A DNA stretch of 64,000 nucleotides from Psychroflexus gondwanensis ACAM 44 (lineage in GTDB: Bacteria; Bacteroidota; Bacteroidia; Flavobacteriales; Flavobacteriaceae), in assembly GCF_000355905.1 (NCBI RefSeq), contig NZ_APLF01000006.1, positions 56,540-120,539 of the forward strand, written 5' to 3'. Under the pieces are notes generated by a model. It saw only the letters and a list, made by a program, of their open reading frames with translations. It was not told where the DNA came from and made no database searches. The translations under genes and the position numbers were made by a program. Shown here one piece after another: positions 44,759 to 54,134 of this stretch. Within the stretch, counting starts at the first letter, position 1. Each line of letters opens with the position of its first letter.

Positions 44759-44891
44759 AACTATTTGGTTTGTTAAGAAGACGCATTATATGTGGATCGG
44801 TTGCGTTGAATCATAGTTATCCTTTGCTAAATTTATGCTTTCCCATGAGCTGGCTCATTCATTGTTTTAGTAAGATCTATTCATTTTTTAT

Positions 44892-45977
44892 TTAATGAGC
44901 TTCTCGTGAAGAAGGAAGTTTTATTTTATTAAGGCTAAAGGTCATCGATGAGATATCAGCGCCCACTTCGTGAATTCTGGAATTTGTGAAATAAAGATAG
45001 TCCTCATAAATACTAAAAGTATCTGCCCAACGGATCTGTTCCCCTTCTGCAAGTGTATAAATGTTGCCTTTTGGTGTTCTATATTGAATTTTATGGTGTT
45101 CTAAATCTGCAAAATACAGATTTCCTTCGCCATCGAAAATCATCCCATCGGGGGCGGCTGTTTTAGTTTCAAAGGTGACCTGATCTTCAATTGGTTTGTC
45201 GTCTTCGGCTTTTAACGCATCTGTACTTATAGAATACAGGCGATACCCAGTGAGGGCATGGTAAAATAGGCGTTCATTTTCAGTATCTAGTGCAATGCCA
45301 TCAGAATGTATGGTGTTCTCCCATTTCTTTTCACCAAAAGTTAGATAGGATTGTTCTGCGGTGGTAGAGCTATGTTCGTTCAGCACTCTTCTGGTTTTTC
45401 CAGAATCAATATCTACAATGACCAATCCAGGATGCCCAGAATCTGTTAGGTAGATTCTATTCTTCTTCTTATCTACTCTAAGATCGTTGATATAAGAATC
45501 TTTATGATAGCTAGCCTCTTCTAATGTATATGTTTTAGACAAAGTAGCTGTGGCTAAATCGAAAACGAAAATACGCGGAGCATCCATTACGTTCTGAAAC
45601 AATTGACTTCTGGTATCCAAAACATATAACTTGTCCTCAAAAGCCAACACAGATTGCACTCCAATAAATTTGTTTTCTGCAATGGGCTCGCCAATTTCCC
45701 AAGAATTCCATGATTCATTAGGATAGCTTTCAGGGTCAGAATTAGGAATTATTTCCACCACTGAATTATTGACCCCTTTTCTCCACCTTGGAAAATTCAC
45801 AAAAAGGCGTCCTTTATCGGTAGAAGTTACTCCTGTGACTTGCTGGCCTTTAAAACTTTCAACTTCTGTGATAGCACTAGAATCATTTTTTTCATCAGTT
45901 TTATTGCCCTTTTTCTGTCCATTTTTGCAAGACAGAAGTAGAAAAATAACTAAAAGGCTTAGTATTTTTATTTTCAT
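44892..45977 (-). CDS. Major-royal-jelly-protein (Yellow)-like lipoprotein
   Basis: 361 residues. Lipobox LLLSC (Cys17), then a low-complexity linker and a beta-propeller of the MRJP/Yellow family: GRLFVNFPRW near the start, LYVLDTRS, YINDLRVD, IYLTDSGHPGLVIVD, HSDGIALD, PDGMIFDGEGNLYFAD. Bacterial members are thought to bind or convert small ligands outside the cytoplasm, but no reaction is established. Single gene. Confidence 0.85.
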   Translation of the reverse strand: MKIKILSLLVIFLLLSCKNGQKKGNKTDEKNDSSAITEVESFKGQQVTGVTSTDKGRLFVNFPRWRKGVNNSVVEIIPNSDPESYPNESWNSWEIGEPIAENKFIGVQSVLAFEDKLYVLDTRSQLFQNVMDAPRIFVFDLATATLSKTYTLEEASYHKDSYINDLRVDKKKNRIYLTDSGHPGLVIVDIDSGKTRRVLNEHSSTTAEQSYLTFGEKKWENTIHSDGIALDTENERLFYHALTGYRLYSISTDALKAEDDKPIEDQVTFETKTAAPDGMIFDGEGNLYFADLEHHKIQYRTPKGNIYTLAEGEQIRWADTFSIYEDYLYFTNSRIHEVGADISSMTFSLNKIKLPSSREAH

Positions 45978-46147
45978 CTTTAATTTTTTTAATATTCAAA
46001 TATTTCAAAAGATACAGAAGCTTAAGTAAACTAAAAAGATATCAGCATAAAAGCTGATCCTTAGCTTGTTAATTTTTTTAAAAAATAGGGTGATGCGTTT
46101 TACATTACTCTACTTTCGTTAAACAGTGTAATTTTAAAAAACGCATC

Positions 46148-46993
46148 ATGAAATCAATTCTCTTTAAGTTTAGTGGTCTAGTCTTCATTGCTTTATTGCC
46201 ATTTTCGCCTAATGTAAATGCTCAGGAGTTTCAGGGGCAAGCGATTTATTCTTCTAAAGCTAAGATGGAGCTAGGAAGTTTTGGAGCTAGAATGAGCGAA
46301 GGTCAAAAAAAGCAAATTCAAGCCCGTTTAAAAAACAGATTGGAAAAGACATATACTTTAAATTTTAATAAGGAGGAATCTGTATTTAATGAAGACGAGA
46401 AAATAGATGCGATTTCTGGCGCTACAGATTCTTGGGGTGATAATTTTTCGAGAGGTGAGCAATACAAAAATGTAAAAGAAAAGGCCCTAATTCAAAGTCA
46501 AGAATTTTATGGTAAGAAATTTTTAGTGAAAGATAAGTTAGCAGCTATTGAATGGAAGATGGGGGCTGAGTCTAAATTGATAGGACAATATATGTGTTTT
46601 AAAGCAACGGCTTCCGTACCAACCGATGAATTGGAGTGGTACAATTTTTCTTGGGGCGACATAAGTGAAACAAATACTGAGGCTAAAACTGATTCAACGG
46701 CTGTTGAAACTGAAGAATTAGAGATCAAAACAACTGAGGTAGAAGCTTGGTACACACTTCAAATTCCTGTAAGCCATGGCCCTGGAGAATACTGGGGACT
46801 TCCTGGTCTTATTTTAGAGGTAAGTACGGGAAATACAGTTATGCTGTGTTCTAAAATCGTCATAAATCCAGAAGAGGAGATCGAGATTGAAGCTCCGGAT
46901 AAAGGTAAAGAGATCACGAAAAATGATTATCAAGCAACCATTCAAGAGAAAATGCTTGAGATGAGAAACAATAGAGGCCGACCAAGAAGTTGA
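46148..46993 (+). CDS. GLPGLI family protein
   Basis: 281 residues with signal peptide (cleavage about VNAQ, residue 26). The family signature is present as WGLPGLILEVSTG near residues 216-228. GLPGLI proteins are exported and in Bacteroidota are very often encoded directly before a carboxypeptidase-regulatory/TonB-like outer-membrane protein, as here (49-base gap). They are thought to act as a pair; the substrate is unknown. Confidence 0.93.
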   Translation: MKSILFKFSGLVFIALLPFSPNVNAQEFQGQAIYSSKAKMELGSFGARMSEGQKKQIQARLKNRLEKTYTLNFNKEESVFNEDEKIDAISGATDSWGDNFSRGEQYKNVKEKALIQSQEFYGKKFLVKDKLAAIEWKMGAESKLIGQYMCFKATASVPTDELEWYNFSWGDISETNTEAKTDSTAVETEELEIKTTEVEAWYTLQIPVSHGPGEYWGLPGLILEVSTGNTVMLCSKIVINPEEEIEIEAPDKGKEITKNDYQATIQEKMLEMRNNRGRPRS

Positions 46994-47042
46994 TCCACAT
47001 TAAATTCATAACTAGAACTCAACTTACACCTCACACAAACTC

Positions 47043-49757
47043 ATGAAAAAAATAATTTGTGTTGCTTTACTTTTGGCAACCACTTTCACTTTTGCCCAAG
47101 TTAAATTGCAAGGTGTCGTTAGAGATAGCTTACAAACCCCTTTGGAGTTAGCTAATGTCGTAGCGATAAATCAAGCAACGAGTGGTTTGGAATCTTATGG
47201 TATTACCGATGCTAATGGTAATTTTAAATTGCAGCTTGGTAAAAATGGCAGCTATAAAATACAAGTGAGTTATATTGGTATGAAGACTTTTGAAGAGGTT
47301 TTGACCACTGTTGAAAGCGATATTACAAAAGACTACACCCTTCAAATAGATGACGCTTTAGATGAAGTGGAGATCAGTTACGAAATGCCTGTGACCATTA
47401 GAGGAGATACTCTTATTTACAATGCGGATTCATTTAGCGATGGTACCGAACGAAAGTTGGAAGATATTCTCGAAAATTTACCTGGGGTCGAGATTAATGA
47501 AAATGGCCAGATCGAAGTAGAAGGGAAAGTGGTGAATAAGCTGATGGTAAATGGCAAAGATTTTTTTGATGGGGATACCAAATTAGCTATAAAAAACATT
47601 CCTTCTAATGCTGTCGATAAGATTCAAGTCTTGAGAAACTATTCTGAAGTGGGCCAGCTAAGTGGGGTGAGAAATAACCAAGATAATGTGGCGATGAATA
47701 TCAAATTGAAAGAAGGAAAGGAGAGCTTTTGGTTTGGTAATGTAACTGCAGCGGTAGGAACATCTCCAGAGGATGAGTTGTATTTGGTTCAGCCCAAATT
47801 ATTCTATTACAGTCCCAAGTACAGCCTTAATTTTATAGGAGACATAAATAATACGGGGGAAGCAGCTCTAACGCGAAGAGATATTAGAGGTTTTGGCGGA
47901 GGTTTTAGGGCGCCAAGTAGTAGTAGTGGAACTAGTATAAATCTTGGAGATAACAGCCTTAACTTCTTAACCAATCAAGATAACGCCTTGAAAATAGAAA
48001 ATAAATTGGCCACCGGTAACTTTAGTTATTCTCCAAAGCAGTCTCTAGACTTAAGTGGATTTCTTATTTACAATACCAGTCGTATTCTTTCCAGAGAAAA
48101 CAGTTTTGTCCAATATACCAATTCAGATCTAGGTATTCCCGATGAACGGACAGAGCAATCTAGTGAAGAACGTTCTAACCAAGGTTTATTAAAACTTAGC
48201 GCCTCTTATAAGCCAAACTTCAATAACCAATTAGACTACGATGTTTTGGCGCGTGTTTCTGAGGATTCTCAAGACCAAAACATACTTTCTTCAGTCATAG
48301 GAAATACAACCCAAGTGGATGAGGTTAATCCTTACAGTATCAATCAAAATTTAAATTATTACTACACGCTCAATGAAAATAATATTTTTGCTTTGGAGGC
48401 TCAGCATTTGATAAAAGATGAAGATCCATTTTACAATGCTCGTTTAGGTAATGACCCAAATGGCGAAGACCCTTTCGATACCACAGCAGAAGCCATAGGT
48501 CTGGATACCTCACTGGAAAACTATAATTTGACGCAAGACAGGCGTATCAAGTCCAATCAATTGGATGCTAAATTGGACTACTACAATATCCTCAATACGA
48601 AAAGCAATATCAATTTTACATTGGGGACTATCTTAAGTCGTCAAGACTTTAATTCTGATATCTTTCAATTTCTTGATGATGGGTCTCAATTTGCACCCAC
48701 ACCAACTTTTAATAATGGGCGGGCTACTAACGATATACAGTATAATTTTAGCGATATATATTTAGGAGTGCATTATCGGGTGAAAGTTGGCAAATTCACT
48801 TTTACTCCTGGCTTTTCTGTTCATGCTTATGGAAACAAGAATACCCAATTTGGAGTGACTTACGAGGATAATTTCTTCAGGTTTTTACCAGATTTTGAAA
48901 CTCGAATTCAGTTTAAGAAAAGTGAGTCTTTGACTCTGAAGTACGATATGCGTAATCAATTTACGGATGTGACAAGATTGGCTGAAGGCCTAGTGTTAAA
49001 TAGCTTCAATAGTATTCAATTTGGGGAGCCTGAACTCCAAAATGCCCTGTCCAATAACATAAGTTTATTGTATAGTAGTTTCAACCTTTTCAACTATACC
49101 AATGTGTTTGCCAGAGCAGCATATTCCAGTAATATCGATCAAATACGAAGCTTAACAAATTTTGAGAATGTTATCCGAACCAGTACTTTCTTCAATTCTA
49201 GTTTTGCAGATGAAAACGTGAGTGTCTTTGGGCGTGTTCAGCGAACTTTTGGGAAGATAAGAGCAACAATCAATACGAGTTTTAACTATAGTAAAATCAA
49301 CCAGTTTATCCAAGGTTTGCAATCCCTTAATGAAGGCTTCACTCAAACTTATACCCCTGGTATTCGTACCAACTTTAAGGTAGCTCCAAATGTGAGTTTT
49401 AATTACCGCTACAGCGTCACTAACAATAACCAAGGAAGCCGAGAGACCAAGTTTATAACAAATGCACCTTCCATAGACTTTGACGCCTATATCTGGAAAA
49501 AGGTGACTTTCCGGACAAATTATTCTTATACCAACCAAGACCTTGGTAATGGTGAATCGCAGTCCTTCCAAAACTGGGATGCTAGCCTTTCTTACAGAAA
49601 AGATAGAGATGCTAAATGGGAATACGAAATCAAGGCAACTAATCTTTTAGACATCGATTCTCAGGTCAGGAACAGCGCAAATAATATTTCTGTATTCAGT
49701 TCAGAAACCTTTATTCAGCCTAGATTTGTTACGTTTAGGTTTGTGTATACCTTGTAA
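47043..49757 (+). CDS. Outer-membrane beta-barrel protein with CarboxypepD-regulatory domain
   Basis: 904 residues. Signal peptide (about 1-18, FAQ). A carboxypeptidase-regulatory-like beta-sandwich (about 20-105; LQGVVRDSLQTPLELANV and YKIQVSYIGMKTFEE). A plug-like region (GDTLIYNADSFSDGTERKLED, LPGVEINENGQIEVEGK) leads into a large barrel ending in RFVYTL. It resembles TonB-dependent receptors of the outer-membrane-beta-barrel-3 group. It is paired with the GLPGLI gene and probably transports or displays something with it. Confidence 0.92.
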   Translation: MKKIICVALLLATTFTFAQVKLQGVVRDSLQTPLELANVVAINQATSGLESYGITDANGNFKLQLGKNGSYKIQVSYIGMKTFEEVLTTVESDITKDYTLQIDDALDEVEISYEMPVTIRGDTLIYNADSFSDGTERKLEDILENLPGVEINENGQIEVEGKVVNKLMVNGKDFFDGDTKLAIKNIPSNAVDKIQVLRNYSEVGQLSGVRNNQDNVAMNIKLKEGKESFWFGNVTAAVGTSPEDELYLVQPKLFYYSPKYSLNFIGDINNTGEAALTRRDIRGFGGGFRAPSSSSGTSINLGDNSLNFLTNQDNALKIENKLATGNFSYSPKQSLDLSGFLIYNTSRILSRENSFVQYTNSDLGIPDERTEQSSEERSNQGLLKLSASYKPNFNNQLDYDVLARVSEDSQDQNILSSVIGNTTQVDEVNPYSINQNLNYYYTLNENNIFALEAQHLIKDEDPFYNARLGNDPNGEDPFDTTAEAIGLDTSLENYNLTQDRRIKSNQLDAKLDYYNILNTKSNINFTLGTILSRQDFNSDIFQFLDDGSQFAPTPTFNNGRATNDIQYNFSDIYLGVHYRVKVGKFTFTPGFSVHAYGNKNTQFGVTYEDNFFRFLPDFETRIQFKKSESLTLKYDMRNQFTDVTRLAEGLVLNSFNSIQFGEPELQNALSNNISLLYSSFNLFNYTNVFARAAYSSNIDQIRSLTNFENVIRTSTFFNSSFADENVSVFGRVQRTFGKIRATINTSFNYSKINQFIQGLQSLNEGFTQTYTPGIRTNFKVAPNVSFNYRYSVTNNNQGSRETKFITNAPSIDFDAYIWKKVTFRTNYSYTNQDLGNGESQSFQNWDASLSYRKDRDAKWEYEIKATNLLDIDSQVRNSANNISVFSSETFIQPRFVTFRFVYTL

Positions 49758-49886
49758 TAGCTCAATGAATTGGTTATCTCATTTTTTACTTGTGTTTTGT
49801 TACTGTTGAGGTGTGGTCCATTCAAAGTCTTTTTCCAGTGTTGAAAAAATATAACAAATCCTTAGTTTGTGAACTATTCTTATAAA

Positions 49887-52424
49887 TTATGGGTGACCGT
49901 TTAATGTTTTTGATAAATAAATTGCGGTTTTGCTGAGTTCGTTTTTGGCAACTTCGTTTGGAGTGCCTTCTGCTACCACTTTTCCGCCTTCTTTTCCTGC
50001 TCCAGGACCTATGTCGATAACCCAATCACTCCCAGCCACTACCTGCATATCGTGCTCAACTACAATTACAGTATTGCCAGCATCCACCAATCTCGCCAAT
50101 TGGAGTTGTAATTTTTCTACATCTGTTGGGTGTAAGCCCGTAGTGGGTTCGTCTAAAATATAGAGCGTGTTCCCGCGGCTTAGTCGCTGGAGCTCCGTAG
50201 CAAGTTTAATACGCTGTGCTTCTCCGCCGGAAAGCTCAGTTGCTGGCTGGCCCAAACGTAAATAACCCAAACCTACTTCCTGCAACACCTTGAGGGGGCG
50301 ACTTACTCGGTCTTCTTTTTCAAAAAACAAGGCTGCTTTATCTACGGTCATGTCAAGAACTTGGTTGATATTTTTTTCGTGATATGTAACTTCCAAGGTT
50401 TCGGGATTATACCGCGCACCTTCACAAACAGGACAGGGTGCATAGACACTTGGTAAAAATAGCAGTTCAACCATCACAAAACCCTCACCATCACAATTGG
50501 GACACCGACCTTTACCCACATTAAATGAAAAGCGACCGGCATTATAGTGGCGTGCTTTTGCTAATTTTGTCGAGGCAAATAATTTCCGTACAACATCAAA
50601 CAAGCCAGTATAGGTGGCCAGATTAGAGCGCGGTGTCCTCCCAATGGGTTTCTGATTGACCACCACCATACGTTTAATATCTTCAGAACCCGCGGTGATT
50701 TCTCCCCCTAGCGTTTCTACGGTGTCTTTTTGTAAGGCCTCTTCGTCTTCTTCCTTAAAAAGGATCTTTCCTAATTTTGCGGACATTAATTCAACTAATA
50801 CTTGGCTAACTAAGCTGCTTTTACCTGAGCCTGAAACTCCAGTGACACTCGTTAGCACTCCTAAAGGAAAAGATACTCCAAGATCTGTTAAATTATTTCT
50901 GGTTACTCCACTTAATTTTAACCAGCCACAAGGCTTTCGGGGGATGGTCTTTTTAAAAGGCAGATCATTAAAAAGATGTTCTCTGGTTTTGGACAGTTTA
51001 CTGTCTTTTAAACCGGCCGGTGGCCCGCTGTATAAAATTTCACCACCACCTTCGCCAGCATCTGGACCTACATCAACAATCCAGTCGGCATGGCGAATCA
51101 CATCTAACTCATGTTCAACGACAAACAGTGAATTACCAGAAGCTTTTAATCTATCTAAAGTTTTTAGTAAAGCTTCGGTGTCGGCGGGGTGCAATCCTGC
51201 AGAAGGTTCGTCTAATACATACACCACCCCAAACAAATTACTACGCACTTGGGTCGCTAGTCTTAACCGCTGATGTTCCCCAGGGGAAAGAGAAGGTGTG
51301 CTGCGCTCCAAGGATAAATAACCCAAGCCCAATTCCAATAAAACAATTACTCTCGCCACTAGATCTTCGGCGATTCTTTGAGCTACCATTGCTTTTTCCT
51401 GATGCTGTTTGGTTAATTTAAGCAAAGCAGGCGCCGTGCCATCACCATAAGGAGCAAAAATAGAAAGTAATTTCTCTAGGGGTAATCTCGAAATGTCGGC
51501 AATATCATAACCAGCAAAAGTCACAGAGAGCGATTCGCGACGTAAACGTTTACCCTTACAGGAGGGGCATTCGCTGCTTATCATGTATTGCGACACCCGT
51601 TTTTTCATCAAAGTACTTTGCGTATTTGCAAAAGTGTGCAGAACATGTCTTTTCGCACCCTTATACGTGCCTTTATAACTAGGTTCAGTTTTATTTTTGA
51701 TGGCAAGTTTTACTTCATCTAGGCTTAAGTCACGATATACGGGTACCTGTGGACGTTCGTTTGTAAATAAGATCCAGTCGCGGTCTTTTTTGGGAAGATC
51801 TTTCCAAGGGATATCCACATCGTAGCCGAGAGTGGTCAAAATGTCGCGAAGGTTTTTACCTTGCCAAGCTGGGGGCCATGCCGCTATGGCTTTTTCTCTT
51901 ATCGTTAAGGAATCATCGGGGACCATGCTTTTTTCAGTGACTTGGTGAATTTTACCCAATCCATGGCATTTAGGGCAAACTCCTTCTGGTGTGTTGGTTG
52001 AAAATGAATCGGCATATAAAAGAGACTGTCCTTCAGGATAATCACCAGCACGGGAATATAACATGCGTAACAAGTTAGACAATGTAGTCACGGAGCCAAC
52101 CGAGGATCGCGTAGTGCCTGAACCTCGTTGCTGCTGAAGAGCAACGGCTGGGGGTAGACCTTCGATCTTGTCGACTTCTGGGATAGGCATTTGATGGAAA
52201 AGACGCCGAGCGTAGGGCGATACAGATTCAAGATACCTCCGCTCAGCTTCGGCATACAAAGTACCAAATGCAAGCGATGACTTACCTGATCCTGAAACCC
52301 CGGTAAATACGACCAATGCATCGCGGGGGATATCTAAAGTTACATTTTTAAGATTATGTTGTCGTGCTCCATGTATGCCTACGAAGCCCTGTTTTTGTGT
52401 CTTATTTTCATCCGGTTGTCCCAT
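49887..52424 (-). CDS. UvrA2-like excinuclease subunit lacking the UvrB-binding region
   Basis: 845 residues with two ABC ATPase modules: Walker A at about 42-49 and 523-531 (both GVSGSGKSS), signatures [14 protein letters not shown] and [15 protein letters not shown], Walker [12 protein letters not shown] and [11 protein letters not shown], and zinc-binding CPKC, CPSC, CPNC and CPVC sets. After YSRAGDYP the sequence jumps almost directly to [13 protein letters not shown], so the UvrB-binding domain of housekeeping UvrA is missing. That is the UvrA2 type, linked elsewhere to tolerance of DNA-damaging drugs. The gene is visibly GC-richer than its neighbours, suggesting transfer. Single gene. 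Confidence 0.92.
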   Translation of the reverse strand: MGQPDENKTQKQGFVGIHGARQHNLKNVTLDIPRDALVVFTGVSGSGKSSLAFGTLYAEAERRYLESVSPYARRLFHQMPIPEVDKIEGLPPAVALQQQRGSGTTRSSVGSVTTLSNLLRMLYSRAGDYPEGQSLLYADSFSTNTPEGVCPKCHGLGKIHQVTEKSMVPDDSLTIREKAIAAWPPAWQGKNLRDILTTLGYDVDIPWKDLPKKDRDWILFTNERPQVPVYRDLSLDEVKLAIKNKTEPSYKGTYKGAKRHVLHTFANTQSTLMKKRVSQYMISSECPSCKGKRLRRESLSVTFAGYDIADISRLPLEKLLSIFAPYGDGTAPALLKLTKQHQEKAMVAQRIAEDLVARVIVLLELGLGYLSLERSTPSLSPGEHQRLRLATQVRSNLFGVVYVLDEPSAGLHPADTEALLKTLDRLKASGNSLFVVEHELDVIRHADWIVDVGPDAGEGGGEILYSGPPAGLKDSKLSKTREHLFNDLPFKKTIPRKPCGWLKLSGVTRNNLTDLGVSFPLGVLTSVTGVSGSGKSSLVSQVLVELMSAKLGKILFKEEDEEALQKDTVETLGGEITAGSEDIKRMVVVNQKPIGRTPRSNLATYTGLFDVVRKLFASTKLAKARHYNAGRFSFNVGKGRCPNCDGEGFVMVELLFLPSVYAPCPVCEGARYNPETLEVTYHEKNINQVLDMTVDKAALFFEKEDRVSRPLKVLQEVGLGYLRLGQPATELSGGEAQRIKLATELQRLSRGNTLYILDEPTTGLHPTDVEKLQLQLARLVDAGNTVIVVEHDMQVVAGSDWVIDIGPGAGKEGGKVVAEGTPNEVAKNELSKTAIYLSKTLNGHP

Positions 52425-52673
52425 GTGAAAGTTTGTTCAAAAAATATACCAAGACCCTACTTATAGCATTTAAGTTTAGAAGTCATATATTCTAATGGTT
52501 AAGGGTCTTATTGTCACGGAGACAAACACTTTATCGGCTAAGCATAGAGCCGAATTATTAAATTTTTATCAATAATCCAAATTTAAAAATTTGATGATCT
52601 TAGTAAACACACCTAAGCTTTTAAATACAGCACTTTCGGCCAATTTGTTATAGCCATTGTTGTGTTTTCGTTC

Positions 52674-52979
52674 TTATTCTAGTTGCTTTTTCAGTTTATC
52701 AGGATTTTGTCTTGTGTCGAAAAGAGTGATGATTTCAATTTCTTCTTTAGCAAAATTTACTCGGTAGAAAAACGTCGTTTGTTTTGTGACCACGCATTTG
52801 TAGATTCCCCCAAATTACATCGATTTTCGACAGCTTTCAGGATACTCTAAAATCTGTTCAATTTTTGCGGTCAATTTTTCTAAAAAATCCTTTTTAACCT
52901 TATAACTCCATTCCTGCAATAAATATTCGGTGAGTCTTTTGAGTTTGTATTCGGCAAGCTCCGAAATGAAAACCTCCAC
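52674..52979 (-). pseudogene. RelE/ParE toxin broken by one stop codon
   Basis: Read on the minus strand from a GTG at 52979 (overlapping the antitoxin stop as TAGTG), a 101-residue RelE/ParE-type toxin can be followed: EVFISELAEYKLKRLTEYL at the start, then WSYKVKKDFLEKL, and after the stop FGGIYKCVVTKQT, FFYRVNFA and IITLFDTRQNP. Codon 55 is TAA (52815-52817), and the frame continues unchanged behind it. A single nonsense change therefore separates it from an intact toxin. The upstream antitoxin is intact. Confidence 0.8.
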
Positions 52980-53197
52980 TAAGAAATTTTTTTAAGAACC
53001 TCCTTATAAGAAGTTCGTTTTCCTTTATCTAACTGCTCAATTCCTTTTTTGATTTCCGCTTGTTCAGTTGTGGTCAATTCTTTCCAAAAGTCCGATTTTT
53101 CATTAGTTATGAAATCCGCTATTCTTTTGATAAAGTTGTCATTGTTTATATTCAATATCAGTTTGACAAGTTCTATTTTCGATGTATTATTGTCCAT
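52979..53197 (-). CDS. Antitoxin-like protein of the relE/parE module
   Basis: 72 residues, helical and charged, ending KGKRTSYKEVLKKIS; the segment SDFWKELTTTEQAEIKKGIEQLDKG is the usual C-terminal toxin-binding pattern of small Bacteroidota antitoxins (key words: FWKEL, EIKKGIEQL). Its stop overlaps the GTG of the broken toxin by one base. With the toxin broken it may be relaxed from selection, but the frame is whole. Confidence 0.8.
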   Translation of the reverse strand: MDNNTSKIELVKLILNINNDNFIKRIADFITNEKSDFWKELTTTEQAEIKKGIEQLDKGKRTSYKEVLKKIS

Positions 53198-53421
53198 TTT
53201 TATAACTTTATTTCAAATTCACATTTCTAGAACAATTTTGTGAATGAAGCATAGCATCCAAATAAACCCTATTTAAATCTTCAGTATAGAATATATCTCT
53301 ATTATAGGGTATTGATTTTGAATGGTTTAAATGTTATTTATTTTAGAACTGCATCTAAAAGTGAATAAAATTAGGTTTTGAGATTAAATACTCGCTATTT
53401 TATAGCCTTAGAAACAAATTA

Positions 53422-53940
53422 CTAGTAGCTAAGAGATATAGACATTTCCAAAACTCCGCCATCATATAAAAATACAGCGTCAGAAAAAGAAGGAGCACTT
53501 AAAGTAACCTCTGCACCGCTGGAAAAACCATAACCTTCCTTTGGTATTCCAAACATATTAGAGTCAAGTTTACCATTGTAGTTTTCATCATGGATCACGG
53601 CAATGGCATATTTTCCTGGTAGAATATCTGAAAACTCAAAACTCGCATCTTCTCCTTCGATTTGTGTGATCATAATTTTGGAGGCGAATTTCATAAATTT
53701 ATCAGGAAAACCTTCCCCAGATTCAAAAATTGCACAGGCGACAACCCCAGTACTATTACTTATATTCTTAATTTTTACATTAATGGAGGGGCATTCTGTT
53801 TGTGCAAAACCATTGGATGGTAACCAAAGTAAGCATAAAGCCAGTAAAAAAAATAGCTTTGAAAATCTGCGGGAAATCAGGGGCCATATCAGAAAACATT
53901 TGATTTCGTTGAAAAGCTTAAAAAGCATATTATTTAGCAT
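53422..53940 (-). CDS. DUF2141 exported protein
   Basis: 172 residues. The hydrophobic signal lies about residues 27-46 (LFFLLALCLLWLPSNGFAQ) after a long N-terminus; the true start may be further in. The mature part has the DUF2141 pattern: GVVACAIFESGEGFP, DILPGKYAIAVIHDENYNGKLD, FGIPKEGYGFS. A periplasmic or secreted beta-sandwich of unknown role. Single gene. Confidence 0.87.
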   Translation of the reverse strand: MLNNMLFKLFNEIKCFLIWPLISRRFSKLFFLLALCLLWLPSNGFAQTECPSINVKIKNISNSTGVVACAIFESGEGFPDKFMKFASKIMITQIEGEDASFEFSDILPGKYAIAVIHDENYNGKLDSNMFGIPKEGYGFSSGAEVTLSAPSFSDAVFLYDGGVLEMSISLSY

Positions 53941-54134
53941 ATCACTTTATTTTGATTAGACCAGTTAAACTACTGATATTAATTTAGAAATACAACCCGC
54001 TAAGGAGAAATAATAAGCCTTTTTATAAATTATAATGTTTATTTATTGCCGTCCCTTTTTCAGAAGTACTTACAGCTAAAGTCGATTATTGTCCAACGTC
54101 AAGTGCTATTAAATTTTAATATCGGGCCTTTTTT

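Noticed and set aside
50656..51421. Long plus-strand ORFs opposite uvrA2
   Set aside because: They are antisense shadows of the GC-richer uvrA2 gene; their proteins show no domain while the minus-strand frame is a complete UvrA.
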